Source: Vesta saturnalis
Taxonomy: Eukaryota; Arthropoda; Insecta; Coleoptera; Lampyridae
Direction: 5' to 3'
DNA: 64,000 nucleotides
Assembly: GCA_036346205.1 (NCBI GenBank)
Contig: JARFJB010001594.1
Coordinates: 3,209,501-3,273,500 of the forward strand
In this document: piece by piece, positions 21,990-33,689 of the stretch
Position numbering within the stretch: the first letter of the stretch is position 1
Layout: each line of letters begins with the position of its first letter
Notes under the pieces: model-generated
What the model was told of the DNA's origin: nothing
The model's input: the letters and a program-made list of their open reading frames with translations, nothing else
Databases searched by the model: none
Translations under genes and position numbers: made by a program

Positions 21990-23897
21990 GGGCAGCAGAT
22001 CTTAAGAATGATAGCAGCGGCAGTTAGAAGAGGTTATTCACTGCGCCGTGCAGCTGAAGAATATGAAGTGCCATTTGGTACACTATGTAAACATTACAAA
22101 GAACGTGAAAGGCGACTGGGGGTGACCGAAAATCTGCAATTAAATCATCAGAAGAAAATTCAATTGCCGAATATTTACGTGTGCGCGCGTTACATGGTGA
22201 GGGACTCACAAAATTAGAAGTGTTGTCACTGGTGAAAGATTACGTTCGATCAGAAAAATATCTTCAAGGTGGGGTACTGAAAAGGGTCCAGGTGAAGACT
22301 GGTTCAAGGGATTTCTTAAAAGACATTCGGAGTTACGTATAAGAAAAGGTGAAGCAATGAGCTCTCAAAGAATAAGAGGAACTGATCCCTTTATAATCCG
22401 AAAATTTTATGACTACATTCAAAGGGGTACCAAAAAGAAAACACTGGACTGGATGACTGCGATCTGTTATATAATTGCGACTAATCTGCATTTTCTCTTG
22501 ACCCAAGAGATGTAAAGGTTGTATCTCAAAAAGGAATTAAAAGGGTATCAAAGAATATAGATGGAACAGGCAAAAGTAATAACACAGTTTTAACATGTGG
22601 GTTCGCAAGTGGAATAAAACTTCCTTCATTTGTAATTTTTATTGGTAAGCAATTATGGAGCACTTGGATCCCAAACAGAGATTACCCAGGAAGGGGATAT
22701 GCAGCACAAGAAAATGGTTGGGTGAACGGAAACTTGTTCTTAAAATGGTTCGAAAACATATTTCTAGCAAACACTCCTGCTAAAGACCAAAAAACCAAAA
22801 AGATTATTCTGTTTTTTGATGGTGTAATATTCCACATTGTTACAATCTCGTAAAAATGGCAAGAGAAGACAACATTGTCCTAGTTAAGTTTCCTCCAAAT
22901 GTCAGTCATTTTATTCAACCGTTGGATAAAATGATTTTTAAGGCAATGAAGACAGATTGGAACAAACTGCTTATAGATTATACTCGACATAACCCAGGAA
23001 AACTTCTCTCAAAATTGGATTTTGCTACAAATCTTAAGAGTCTTTGGGAAGAATCATTGCGACCTAGAAACCTAATATCTGGTTTTGTGTCAACAGGGTT
23101 ATTCCCCTTTGACTTTTACAAATTTTCGAAGGAGGCATACGATCCCGTAAAATATCAGGGGTTCTTAAAAAATCCTACAGCATCAGAAGATAACCAGAAC
23201 GACATTTCTCAAGCTGACCTAGAAGCCGCTGGTCCTAGCAATGCACCAGGCCAAACTCGCAATTCCAACCAAAATTCCAATGAAAGATTTGAGCTTTTCA
23301 TAAAAAAAAATTATCTGCTAGTGTTAAAGAAGTCGCAAGACAATCAACGACTTTAACAAAAAGAAAAAAAATATGGAAAAACAAAGCAAAAAACGACACT
23401 AAATGCAAACGGAAAAAGCGGGCACTAAATCCACAGAAGGTAAAGGCAAAAACATTCGCAAACCTTTCACCAAACCTGTGACGATAGCGAGACATCCGAA
23501 GAAGAATTAGACCCCACAGAATGTTCATCAGATGATGTAGATCCCTTTGCAAACCCTACTGATGATGATGAAGAAGACTCAGAAGAATCAACACAGAGAA
23601 TAGAAAAATGGAAGAACAGTATTATTCAATATACTACGATGTACCTATATCTTGGTATATAGAACGCATCTTTATGAACAAGAAGATGGTTATATCACAG
23701 TTAAATTTTTGGAAAAATTTATGGATTCCTTTGCATGGCCCTCCAAAGACGACATACAGGTGCTACACAAGGACTTCGTTTTATATGGTCCCACAAAGTT
23801 ATCTGGCAATGGGCCCTTTACTATAAGTCGCGTTGCTGAAAACAATATTAAAAGACGATTTTTAGACATGAAGAACACCCGAAAAGCCACAGAATAA
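21990..23897 (+). pseudogene. Pogo/Tigger-type transposase (HTH_psq + DDE_1), broken
   Basis: Starts with a pipsqueak-type HTH (MIAAAVRRGYSLRRAAEEYE, VPFGTLCKHY) at 22008, then EGLTKLEVLSLVKDYV and the CENP-B-like HTH block GEDWFKGFLKRHSELRIRKG near 22300. The DDE_1 domain follows. CD-stop-SAFSLDPR holds the first Asp near 22480, NTVLTCGFASGIKLPSFVIF comes next, LFFDGVIFHI holds the second Asp at about 22815, and PPNVSHFIQPLDKMIFKAMK (22892 onward) follows it. A long acidic tail ends near 23590. A short C-terminal block, GYITVKFLEKFMDSFAWP, closes at 23897. At least five stops or frameshifts are present. The ordering is that of pogo/Tigger and jerky-like proteins. Confidence 0.85.
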
Positions 23898-24097
23898 AGT
23901 GCTTTTTTGTATTTTGTTATTTTCAGCATTAAAATTATCCTTTTATTTTTTTACTGAAGTATATGTTCATTTATTTCGACGAATAAAAGATGTTTCAAAA
24001 CTTTCCGTGGTGACTTTTTCTATAATCTAACTTCAATTCCTGATTACTTCTAAACTAAAAATGATATTGCTGCGAAACTTTCAGGGGTAATAAAGTA

Positions 24098-25901
24098 CCG
24101 GGTGGCCTACTAAGAACGGCCGTCGGCCATATCTCAGGAATGGATTATAACACAGGTTCGGAAAAAAAAAATGTTATAACAAAAGTGGCTCAATCGGTGA
24201 CGGGTGGAGAGAACAGCAATTTCAATTTCTGCCCTTGAAATACTTCGTATTGTCTGTCGTATTCTTTCAATCATGTCAGCTCTTGTTGTGGGTCTATCGG
24301 TATAAACGAGATCTTTTATTCGCCCCCACAAATAAAAATCTAAACAAGTTAAGTCTGGAGACCTTGGTGGCCAAATAAATAAACTTCCACGTCCTATCCA
24401 CCTTTCAGTGTATGATTGATCTAAGAAATTCCGAACATCTCTAGAATAATGTGCCGGGCACCCATCATGTTGCAAGAACATCTCACGACGAATGGCTTCT
24501 AAAAGAAGTGGCAATTCGTTGCTTAAAAAATCTAAATATCTTTCTCCATTAACAGTCTCATTAAAAAAAAGGCCCAATTATTTCTCCACCTAGAATCCCG
24601 CACCACACATTTACAGACCAACGACCCTGATGTTGGACCAGTCAGACCAGTAGTGCATATTATGTCGATTTAGACTACCATCACTATGAAAACACGGTGT
24701 GCGAGTCGGAGAAAAACTCTTCTGCTGTGATGCCGTCTGTTTGCGTATTGCAGTGCATACACTCTAGCAGCAACGGTTGCATTTCTCATACATTCAAAAT
24801 AAACTGCCAACATATCAAATGCGTCTTCATTTGTAAGAATCATTTTGGTACGAAAAGATAAAGAAAGTCTATTAAATGCAACACGATGAATAATTTTTGA
24901 CATATGCGTGAAAATCATAGCTTGCTTGCTTTCAACAGGGAATTTATTTTATTTTGTTGTAATCAGTAAATCGTAATTCATATTTTAAACTGTATTTGTT
25001 TTGCTTAGTAAATATCGGTTTTATTAATATTTTATGCTTTTGATTTATTAACGCATCGCTTGAAAACAAATATAACATTCTTATATAATTAAAAATGTTA
25101 GATTTATCACATAATTATTTTATAATTTGTTCTCATTGTTAGTAGCGACAGCATTACATTTAGGTAATCTAGCGGCAACCGTAACATTAGTATGATAACA
25201 GTTTAAATTACTGCAGACCAATGTAAGATCTTTTCATCCAGGCTAAATTTAATAATTTCCGTTAACGCGAACTAGCCTACTAGACGTTGGAAGAACAATT
25301 CCCGCCATTTACCTGTTTCTTATGATATCTCAGGATAGGAAAAAGATATCGACTTGCAGTTTTCACTGTTTTATTACTAATTTAGTCTACTTTTTAAAGA
25401 CCTACTTAAATTTTTATGCTTCCATTTAAAATTGTAAAGAGAAAACACAATATTAAAAAAATATTAAACAGCGCCCTCTAGCATTTATGTTATTAATCAG
25501 ATTGCTTCAAATTTACAAATTTTGTATTGTTTAACAAAAGCTCTTTCAAACAACATCAAGTTTATTAAAATCAGTCAAGCAGAACCGGAATTAAAGGCGT
25601 TCCGTTCTCCCCACCCTTATTTGAAGAGATAAACTAAAACTTGTCAAATAAAAAATATGCAGAATTTGTCGAGTAATCTGATTATAATATTTAATATGCC
25701 CCTTAATTAAGTAAATTTTTAAAAATTTTGCTTTTTAAAATTTTAACTGTCAAAACGACCTCTAGCTGTGGACCTACATTTCTGAAAATAATTTCCAGGC
25801 GTTTCTCGAGGCCACTTTTGTTATAAAAATGTGTTTCCCGAACCTGTGCTATAATCCATTCCTGAGATATGGCCGACGGCCGTTCTTATTTGGCCACCCG
25901 G
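24098..25901 (-). mobile_element. Mariner-like element with ~100-bp TIRs and TA duplication
   Basis: CCGGGTGGCC at 24098 follows TA (24096-24097); the inverse GGCCACCCGG ends at 25901 and is followed by TA. Similarity between the ends extends about 100 bp (AAGAACGGCCGTCGGCCATA, TCTCAGGAATGGATTATA, ACAAAAGTGGC). The element is 1.8 kb. Its gene lies close to the left end on the minus strand; the 900 bp at 24920-25800 are noncoding. Confidence 0.9.
24134..24918 (-). pseudogene. Mariner-like transposase, internally deleted
   Basis: The N-terminal HTH (ILTNEDAFDMLAVYFECMRN, ATVAARVYALQYANRRHHS, RRVFLRLAHRV) runs from 24918 to about 24690. It then joins directly to SDGSLNRHNMHYWSDWSNIR, which in relatives follows the first catalytic Asp. 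The segment with FSDEA-type motif has thus been deleted together with the HTH-DDE linker. The remaining catalytic blocks are present: MFLQHDGCPAHYS and PPRSPDLTCLDFYLWG. A frameshift near 24570 splits GPFFNETVNGERYLDFL. The tail near 24190 lacks the usual CIEVNGGHFEHLL motif. Loss of the first Asp makes it catalytically dead. Confidence 0.85.
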
Positions 25902-26134
25902 TACATATATGTAGCGCTTCTTATTATCCCAAAACTTTTTCTACACTACTTATGTGAGCAGTCCATATGCTGTATCTTATTACCACATACGGGGTAATAA
26001 GATACATTTTTAATCGAAAAAAATATTATTTTTTACACACTTTGTTAATTACAGGACAGAGTTCATATTTTTTTTATAAACTCTAGGCATGAAATGTTAT
26101 GTGTGGGGAAAAATCGTCCCTCTAGCGTAAAGCA
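25902..26134. other. Spacer with a 14-bp stem palindrome
   Basis: TGTATCTTATTACC (25971-25984) pairs perfectly with GGTAATAAGATACA (25993-26006) around an 8-base loop. No coding region is supported. Confidence 0.7.
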
Positions 26135-26536
26135 TTTTTTTTTTCTTAGTATGATTATTAGTTAGAATGCTTATTGTTAGTGTTGCTTATCCTTAATGCT
26201 TATTCCTGTGGACGGTTCAGGAGTCTGCTTCCTCTTCAGTCCTGGGTCTTTTGTGTGTTAGTTGGGTTATATTGTTGTGTGTATTGTATACGTAGATACA
26301 ATGTATTGTGTGGTGTTAAATGGTTGCAAAAAAAAAGTGAATATTAATATAATATTACATTATTTTTGTTTGTATTGGGAGTAGTGTATATGTGGTGTGT
26401 ATTGGCTCGATTCCTTGGTCGTTGCAGTGGTCGTCTTCGATTTTATCTCAGGGCATATCGGATGTCATCAAGGAGTTCTAATTCTTCGGGGAGGATTTCG
26501 ATGTTCTGGGTCAGGATAGTTGGAAGGTGCTTGAAT

Positions 26537-28060
26537 TTATTTTTCGATTTTCTCCTGTGGGTTCTTAGGTAGTGGAATGCGTAGGATGTTTTTGGTAGCT
26601 TCTGTTTCGCCGAATATCTTACGCCGTGTGTAGTTTATTTGCAGTGTTTTGAGGCGTTGTGTGATAGGTGTGATGTTGGCGTGTTTTATGGTGAGTTCGT
26701 TGGGTGTTCTATAGTGTAATCGGTGTATTCTCCGTAGGACTCGGCGTTCACATGAAGGTATGGATTTTAGTTCTTTGGGTTGTAGGGTAGGGTGCAATGG
26801 AGCACGGTAATCTATGACCGGCCGTATGAATGTCTTGTAGGTATGTTGTAGGATTTCGGATTGACAACCTCCTATCCGTCCCATAAGGGCGCCCAGGAGG
26901 TTGGATCGGTTCCGTACTTTGATCAGGTCAGCGTTCCAGTTAAGGTTCTTGGTAAATGTTGAGGCGTTGTATAATAGGTGTGATGTTGGCGTGTTGTATG
27001 GTGAGTTCCTTGGGTGTTCTATACTGTAATCGTTGTATCCCTCCGTATGACTCGGCATTCACATGAAGCTGTGGATTTTAGTTCTTTGGGTTTTATGGTA
27101 GCATGCAATGGAGCACGGTAATCTATGACGGGCCGTATGAATGTCTTGTAGGTATGTTGTAGGGTTTCGGGTTGGCAACCTCCTATCCGTCCCCTAAGGG
27201 CGCCCAGGAGGTTGGATCGGTTCCGTACTTTGTTCAGAGTCTTGTTCAGGTCAGCGTTCCAGTTAAGGTTCTTGGTAAATGTTGAGGCGTTGTGTGATAG
27301 GTGTGATGTTGGCGTGTTGTATGGTGAGTTCGTTGGGTGTTCTATAGTGTAATCGGTGTATTCTCCGTAGGACTCGGCATTCGCATGAGGCTATGGATTT
27401 TAGTTCTTTGGGTTTTAGGGTAGCGTGCAATGGAGCACGGTAATCTATGACGGGCCGTATGAATGTCTTGTAGGTATGTTGTAGGGTTTCGAGTTGACAA
27501 CCTCCTATCCGTCCCCTAAGGGCGCCCAGGAGGTTGGTCGGTTCCGTACTTTGTTCAGGGTCTTGTTCAGGTCAACGTTGCATTTAAGGTTCTTGTAAAT
27601 GTTGAGGCGTTGTGTGACAGGTGTGATGTTGGCGGGTTGTATGGTGAGTTCGTTGGGTGTTCTATAGTGGAATCGGTGTATTCTCCGTAGGACTCGGCGT
27701 TCACATGAGGCTATGGATTTTAGTTCTTTGGGTTTTAGGGTAGCGTGCAATTGAGCACGGTGATCTATGACGGGCCGTATGAATGTCTTGTAGGTTTGTT
27801 GTAGGGTTTCGGGTTGACAACCTCCTATCCGTCCCCTAAGGGCGCCCAGGAGGTTGGATCGGTTCCGTACTTTGTTCAGGGTCTTGTTCAGGTCAGTGTT
27901 CCAGTTAAGGTTCTTGGTAAATGTAACTCCTAGGTATGTTATGTCGTCAAGTATCGGTAATCGTTCCCCTTGCAGGGAGCGTAAAGCATATAGACGTTTT
28001 AATTTTAATATGTATCTTATTACCCCCCACTGCATTCTATTCCCCCGTTCTCCCCTATAG
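26537..28060 (-). pseudogene. LINE ORF2 C-terminal region with four tandem units
   Basis: Reading leftward from 28035: GVIRYILKLKRLYALRSLQG, LPILDDITYLGVTFTKNLNW, LNKVRNRSNLLGALRGRIGG, TLQQTYKTFIRPVIDHRA, SCERRVLRRIHRFHYRTP, NELTIQPANITPVTQRL. This is the post-palm region following the YLGV(T)F motif of Jockey-type reverse transcriptases. The segment from LNWN to TQRL is repeated four times (see repeat entry), so frame is lost at unit joints. The last unit (26537-26960) runs on to the natural C-terminus (IFGETEATKN, IPLPKNPQEKIEK). The YxDD active site is not in this copy. Not functional. Confidence 0.85.
26651..27924 (-). repeat. Four tandem ~320-bp units inside LINE ORF2
   Basis: The landmark GAGGCGTTGT recurs at 26651, 26961, 27284 and 27604, giving periods of 310, 323 and 320. 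All units share GATGTTGGCG, CTCCGTAGGACTCGGC, GGAGCACGGTAATCTATGAC, CCTCCTATCCGTCCC and GGTTCCGTACTTTG-type blocks at roughly 95% identity. Periods are not multiples of three, so each added unit shifts the reading frame. High identity suggests recent unequal exchange or replication slippage after the element died. Confidence 0.9.
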
Positions 28061-29690
28061 TATCCAATGGCAGTAAGTGATTTTTCTTAGTTGGGAATAT
28101 TACTTATTGAATTAATTTACTAGACTAAATAGAGTATTTTTTAAATACCTTTCAAAATATTTACTAAGTACTGTATCAGTGGAGTAAGGTGTTCATATAA
28201 ACGTTAAAACTGCAATATCTCCAATTTCATATTTCTGCACGTACCTTTTCACGGCAACATACGTTGTAAATTGAGCTAATAAGTCAATATAGCGATACTG
28301 AAAAAAAAGTCGATTGCATAACGTTCTATACCTACATATGTATATGTAGGTTGGAAAGTAAAAATCAATTTCCAATAAGTTATTAAATGTGAATGTTAAA
28401 AAACTGTTTCCTTCCATTTATCTCGTTTCCCAAATTAAAAAAGATGAAAAGAAAAATATCTTTTTTTACTATCGACTTTTAGTGTATTTTATTAAAGTGT
28501 TGGCACAAATATATGTATTGCTTGACAAAATTTTGTTCGAAAAGGCAAATTACTTGGTTGTTTTTAAATCTGACGTACGACCAACGGAGATTTTGCCAAC
28601 TAAAATAGAAATATTTTTCTAATTTTAGTTAAATCGACCAAAATAAATATAAAGTTAACGTTGCAAAATTTTCGCTGTGCAAAAATAACTGTCACAAGTA
28701 GCAATTTATCTATTTTGACATATTTGGCGGTGAATGGTATTTTTTTTTTACTCATACTCTGTTTGATTTTAATTTGCTAGAATTTATATTATAAACAGAT
28801 TTGAAAACGTTTATTTAAAAATTTTCATCACAGGAAATTGAAGCGAAGATTTTTAAATTCTTAAAATTCTTGGATTTTTTTTCAATTTTCGCGATGACCC
28901 GCTTTACATAATATTCATAAACAATTTATTACACAAATTACCAATTATCGAACTTGTCGTACAAATAGCAACGTAATTAGTTTTAACAATATGATACGAA
29001 TTGCAGTGGCGTGCTCAATTTTTTAGGGATTAACCTACAGTTATTTATAATGAACAGTATCGTTTAAATTGAATCATATATTTCTGTAAATATAAAAAGG
29101 ACCAATCATTAAGCGCTGCGCTGGTAGAACGACAAAAATAAGTGTACTTTACTTGATAAACAAAATGTTTAATTATCGAGATACAGGGTGTTAAAATATT
29201 GTAAAAACTAGCGATGCAATGTAATGTTCCAGAACGTGATCAAGTACATACCAAGATTGGCACAAATCACAAATTATCGCCAATAAGTGTATTTAATTTG
29301 CAATGAAAATTAAAGACGAACACAATGTACAATGTCTATGGCTACAAAAATATCTAGTATTAGTAATGTTTTAAATACTATATAATTGTTTATTTCTCTA
29401 CGCATCTCATTACAACATGTATCATTATCAAGAGACAATATATATGGAAGTAAAATAACTAATAAGTAGTTATGGTAACAATTCATTGAGGTAAAACAGC
29501 AAACTTAATGTAAATTATATTTTATATTTAAAATATCTATTAAACGTAAGTCCATAAGATCAATCTGTTATGATTAAATGTTTAGCATAATTTGATTTGT
29601 CTGTGTTTATATTTGTAATATATAATGTGTTCTTTGTTTGTAATATCAAAGTTCCTAGGTGTTGGACCAATATAAACAGAATTACAGAAT
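28060..29690. other. AT-rich spacer, no supported gene
   Basis: No coding region, tandem repeat or RNA gene was recognised in 1.6 kb. One possible decayed mariner end (GATACAGGGTGTTAAAAT) lies near 29181. Open stretches at 28193-28622 are short and lack domains. Confidence 0.5.
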
Positions 29691-31260
29691 GTGCAGTTCA
29701 ATTTATAAATATCCGACTTCAAGATGTCGTTATAGTACGTCCCAGACGACTAAATTATCTTGACAGCGACAAGCCAGTGGCGTACTTATTAAAGGCATAT
29801 ACCATAAGGTAAGGAATATAGAAGAGATATACAAGACACAAGGGTAAAAAGAGGAGCCGAACTATACACAGACCAGAAATGGAAACGGAATTAATAAGAG
29901 AGACCAAGGGAGATAAAAAAGAATACAACGAGTAATACACAAGAGAAGATAAAAATAAGATCATACAAATTAAGAGAAGAAGAAACAGCAAATAAATATA
30001 CTGAAGAATCAGAAAAAGAAATGGAACCTATAAAATCAAATATTATAAATTATAACATAGTAAAGCTATGGGTAAAATTTAAGGAAATTGTAATAAACAT
30101 AGCCAAAATAACTTGTGGAGAGACGAATGAGAACAAAAATAGAAAAAAATCGAGCTGGTGGAGTGAAGAGATAAAAGAGAAAACAAAGGTAAAGAAAAAG
30201 ACATGGAAAATATATCTAAGGAATGAAAATAACGAAAACTATATAAAACATAAAGAACAGAGACTAAAGGTTAAAGAAATGGTAAAAAGAGCGAAAACAC
30301 GCACATGGGAAGAATTCGGTGAAAAGATGGAAAAGGACAGTGGGTAATCAGAAACTGTTTTATAAAGTACTGAAGACAATAAGGAAAGGAGAAGAAATCA
30401 AATGCCACCATATCAAATCGAAAGAGGGGAAAATATTAATGGAAAACGACGATGTAATGTTGCGATGGAAAGAACATTTTGAGGGGCTACTAATCACAAA
30501 TACAACAAATGCAAGTGAAACTGATGAAGAAAATAGAGAGGAAACAGAAGAAGAAGACGGGGATCAAGGGGAATCATTTAAACTGAAAGAAGTAGGAGAA
30601 GCTATAAAGAAACTTAAGAGAGGTAAATCACCAGGGCGTGATAACGTAACAACAGAAATGCTAAAACTACTAGGGCCTAATGGACTAGAGGTACTAACAA
30701 CACCATTCAATAATATTGCAGAGGAAAATAGAATACCGACAAATGGGGGATTCGTATAATTACAGAATAAAAGATTTTTACAATTACAGGGGGATAACAT
30801 TACTCAATAATGCATATAAAGTATATGAGAGAATACTAGACGACAAACTGCAAGCTAAAACAGAAGAACAAATGGAAGAATCGCAAAGTGGTTTTAGGAG
30901 AGGAAGAGGAACACAGGACCACATATTTGCAATAAAACAATTGATAAAGAAGTTCCAGAGTAGCGACATATATGTGGCATACATAGATATAAGAAAAGCC
31001 TTCGATAGTATAACGAGAGGAGTTATATGGAGTAGCCTTAGGAAGAGAGGAGTAGGCAAAAGACTAAGAAACAATATAGCTAGTATATACAAAAATACAC
31101 GAAACAAGGTCAGAACAAACAACATGGAGGCAGATGAATTTGTGACAAAAGGAGTGAAGTAAGGGGAGGGAAGTATTAAGTCCCAACACTTTTTAATATT
31201 GTATTACACGACATAACAAAAGAAGTCAAAGAGAAGGTTAAAAAACTACTAGTGGGCCAA
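29690..31260 (+). pseudogene. Non-LTR reverse transcriptase, second LINE type, truncated
   Basis: The end of an endonuclease domain is suggested near 29840 (RVKRGAELYTDQ, resembling the GAE-x-x-SDH end of LINE endonucleases). A basic linker follows (SSWWSEEIKEKTKVKKKTW). From 30319 the RT region reads FYKVLKTIRKGEE, KLKRGKSPGRDNVTTEML, NYRGITLLNNAYKVYERIL, SQSGFRRGRGTQDHIFAIKQ and VAYIDIRKAFDSI. The last is motif A with the first catalytic Asp. The sequence breaks off near 31255 (FNIVLHDITKEVKEKVKK), before the YADD motif C. Frameshifts occur near 30340 and 30740, with stops near 29890 and 31160. The sense strand is purine-rich, unlike its surroundings. It is distinct from the LINE at 26135-28060. 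Confidence 0.85.
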
Positions 31261-31550
31261 AGATATCAAGTTTTTAGGGTGCTAAATTGTGCATTTTTAT
31301 ATGGAAACGGATTTTTTTGAAAATCTGGTATTTGGGGTTTTTAAAATTGCTATAAAATCATTTGTCAAAATTAAAAAATTTAAAATGGTTGATCAAAAAT
31401 GGGGGATTACCGTGTTTAAAAATCAGTATGACTCAAAAAAATGCCCCTCCACTGGTTGGATTCTGCTCATTAACGAACGTGACCTAAATTTTATGGCAAA
31501 GAATTGTTGTACCAAATTTTATATCGATAGCTTTAATGGTTCAAAAGATA

Positions 31551-31766
31551 TCTCACGCGCGCTCACACGCATGCACGCACACGCGCGTACGCACATACAC
31601 ACGCACGGACGCACGCACGTACGCACTCACACACGCACGCACGTACCCACGTACGCACACACGCACCAACACTGGCACGCACTCACACACGCACGCTCGC
31701 ACCCATACATACACAAACACACGCGCGCGCGCGAACTCGAACGCACACGAACACGCACACACACAT
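31551..31766 (+). repeat. Degenerate (ACGC/CACA)n alternating repeat
   Basis: About 215 bp built of ACGC, CACA and GCAC tetramers (for example CACGCACGCACGTACCCACG), almost perfectly alternating purine and pyrimidine. Open stretches across it translate to His/Thr/Arg or Cys/Val runs in all frames and are by-products of the repeat. Confidence 0.95.
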
Positions 31767-31769
31767 GAA

Positions 31770-32210
31770 TTTTTTTTCTAAAAATGTGTTTTTCGTGTTG
31801 TTTAGACCATAAAACATTGAGAAATTAAATTAAATTTTTGAAAAACCATAGAACCTTGGAGATATACTATTATAAACCATCAACAAGTTGTATTCTTCAG
31901 CTGTTATTTAAATATTATTATGTAAAGTCGAAATTAATTTATTACTTTTTGTTTGTACAGTAGATGCTTAAGGGCGATTAAGTTATGAGTAGTTTTAAGT
32001 GCTTTTTTACGTAGTCATCTTTATTCATAATTACAGTAACATTACCTTTGTCAGCTGATGATTATTTCATTATGTTCCCTTAGAAATTTTTTCGTAATTG
32101 TGTTCTTTGCATTTTTTATACGACGCTTAAATAAGTGTAAAAATTAAATTAATATGATTTAAAATTCTTAAACTGATTTTTGTAGTAGTGGTGACGGTTT
32201 GGAAATTTTT
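31770..32210. other. AT-rich spacer, no supported gene
   Basis: Nothing recognisable other than short poly-T tracts. Confidence 0.5.
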
Positions 32211-32212
32211 TA

Positions 32213-32440
32213 TGTTAGCAACTGGATGTTTACTAACCTCTATCTCACAGAAAGTTTTAAACTGTTTGACATAGATTATTGTTTTTGTTTTTACAATGTT
32301 GCCTATTTTCGTAATGAACTTATCATATAAGAGGTTGCATAATTATCTAAAAAAATTAAATTTGATATTATTTCATTTCTTTTAATTTTCAATTTGTAGG
32401 TTGGAAGGTGGCTGTTGTTCCACACCAGATATTTTTATTT
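32213..32440 (-). repeat. Repeat R2, copy d (inverse)
   Basis: Inverse of the R2 copies at 10381, 10917 and 14125. GAAAGTTTTAAACTGTTTGACATAG, ACAATGTTGCC and GGTTGGAAGGTGGCTGTTGTTCC match in reverse. Noncoding. Confidence 0.65.
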
Positions 32441-32834
32441 AATGTGAAATATGGTTAAACCCAAAATGTTAATGGTAATAATAATAGGGGAGTAAAGTCG
32501 AACTTCTCCAGGTGACGCTAACGCTGGTCGCATGTCGTTTATCTTTGTTCCTATGGTATGGCTGTCTTGGGCCTATGTCATTTGTTTCATGTCCTGGAGA
32601 CCCTACCCCGTTAACAAAGGCGTAATCGGAGGTGTGATGCGTACCGTGTCAAGGGATGAATGGCTATACGTTAGTTAGTCTCAAGTGACTTTTATTTCCT
32701 AGGTACTCGTGGGATTTCCTATGAATAAATCAGTAAAAAAAAATTTAAATAAAGAGTCGTCCAGCTCTCTAAATATGGACAAGGATGTGCGACCTACATC
32801 GCAGATTCAAATGACGAGTCGACAAAAGACAAAA

Positions 32835-33018
32835 GATTAAGTCGATTTGTCTCATTTCTTGGTGAAAGTGTGTATTCGTGTCTAGCAACTAACTGACATT
32901 CAGAATTAAAAAAATCCAGGACCGTCTTCGTGAAAATTTGTAGGACTGCTTCATATCCAATACTTTACCCTATATATGATTTCTCTAAAATCTGATATAA
33001 TTTCTTCAGAGCGCATTA

Positions 33019-33097
<79 letters not shown>

Positions 33098-33428
33098 GGT
33101 GAGTCACGAGGAACTGTACTTACTTCTAACATAAGTAGAGGCACCTTAGGGGATTACCAAATGACCATTAAAAAATGTCTTCTTGTTTTGTTTAGTGAAC
33201 TATGGATCTTCACCAAAACAATGTTTCGTCATATCTCTTCAATGATTAAGTCGATTTGTCTCATTTTTGGTGAAAGTGTGTATTTCGTGTCTAGCAACTA
33301 ATTGAAATTCAAAATTAAAAAAATCCAGGACCGTCTTCGTGAAAATTTGTAGGACTGCTTCATATCCAATACTTTACCCTATATATGATTTCTCTAAAAT
33401 CTGATATAATTTTTTCAGAGCGCATTAA
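32835..33428 (+). repeat. ~186-bp direct duplication around a (TA)n and a transposon end
   Basis: GATTAAGTCGATTTGTCTCA...CAGAGCGCATTAA at 32835-33020 recurs at 33244-33428, offset 409 bp, almost unchanged. Between the copies lie a (TA)n tract (33022-33094) and a mariner-type terminus CAGGGTGAGTCACGAGGAAC starting at 33095. The whole 409-bp unit thus appears to be one period of an incomplete tandem duplication. Confidence 0.85.
33022..33094. repeat. (TA)n microsatellite abutting CAGGGTG transposon end
   Basis: About 73 bp of TA, immediately followed by CAGGGTGAGTCACG. Mariner-like elements target TA, so the microsatellite sits exactly at the insertion dinucleotide. Confidence 0.95.
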
Positions 33429-33689
33429 TAGACAGTTAAACCTGGGTATTTCAATTTTTTGTTACACTTACCTCACATTTTTAATTAAAGATTCAGTTTA
33501 GAGTCAAATTGAAAATTGGCAATAATGAAATATCTTTCTGTATAATAATGTTTAGTTATTAAAAAGAAATCTTTAAAATAAACAGTAACGACACACACTG
33601 TGCTCCAGTATGGTAAATACCATAATTTGAATTGATTTACAGTGTCGGATTTAGAAATCTGGCATATCTGGTTCATCTCAAAAATTCAC

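Larger units (their letters stand above)
26135..28060 (-). mobile_element. LINE (Jockey/CR1-like), 5'-truncated, with A-tail
   Basis: The minus-strand element ends in a ten-residue A-tail (T run 26135-26144). About 390 bp of presumed 3' UTR precede it, and the C-terminal end of the reverse-transcriptase ORF occupies 26537-28060. The 5' end stops abruptly near 28060, before the catalytic fingers and palm. No clear target duplication was found. Confidence 0.75.

Noticed and set aside
31289..31768. Open frame of 159 codons ending in a His/Thr/Arg-rich tail, and a Cys/Val/Arg-rich frame on the opposite strand.
   Set aside because: The tail is a translation of the ACGC/CACA repeat, which is open in several frames on both strands; the first half has no domain.
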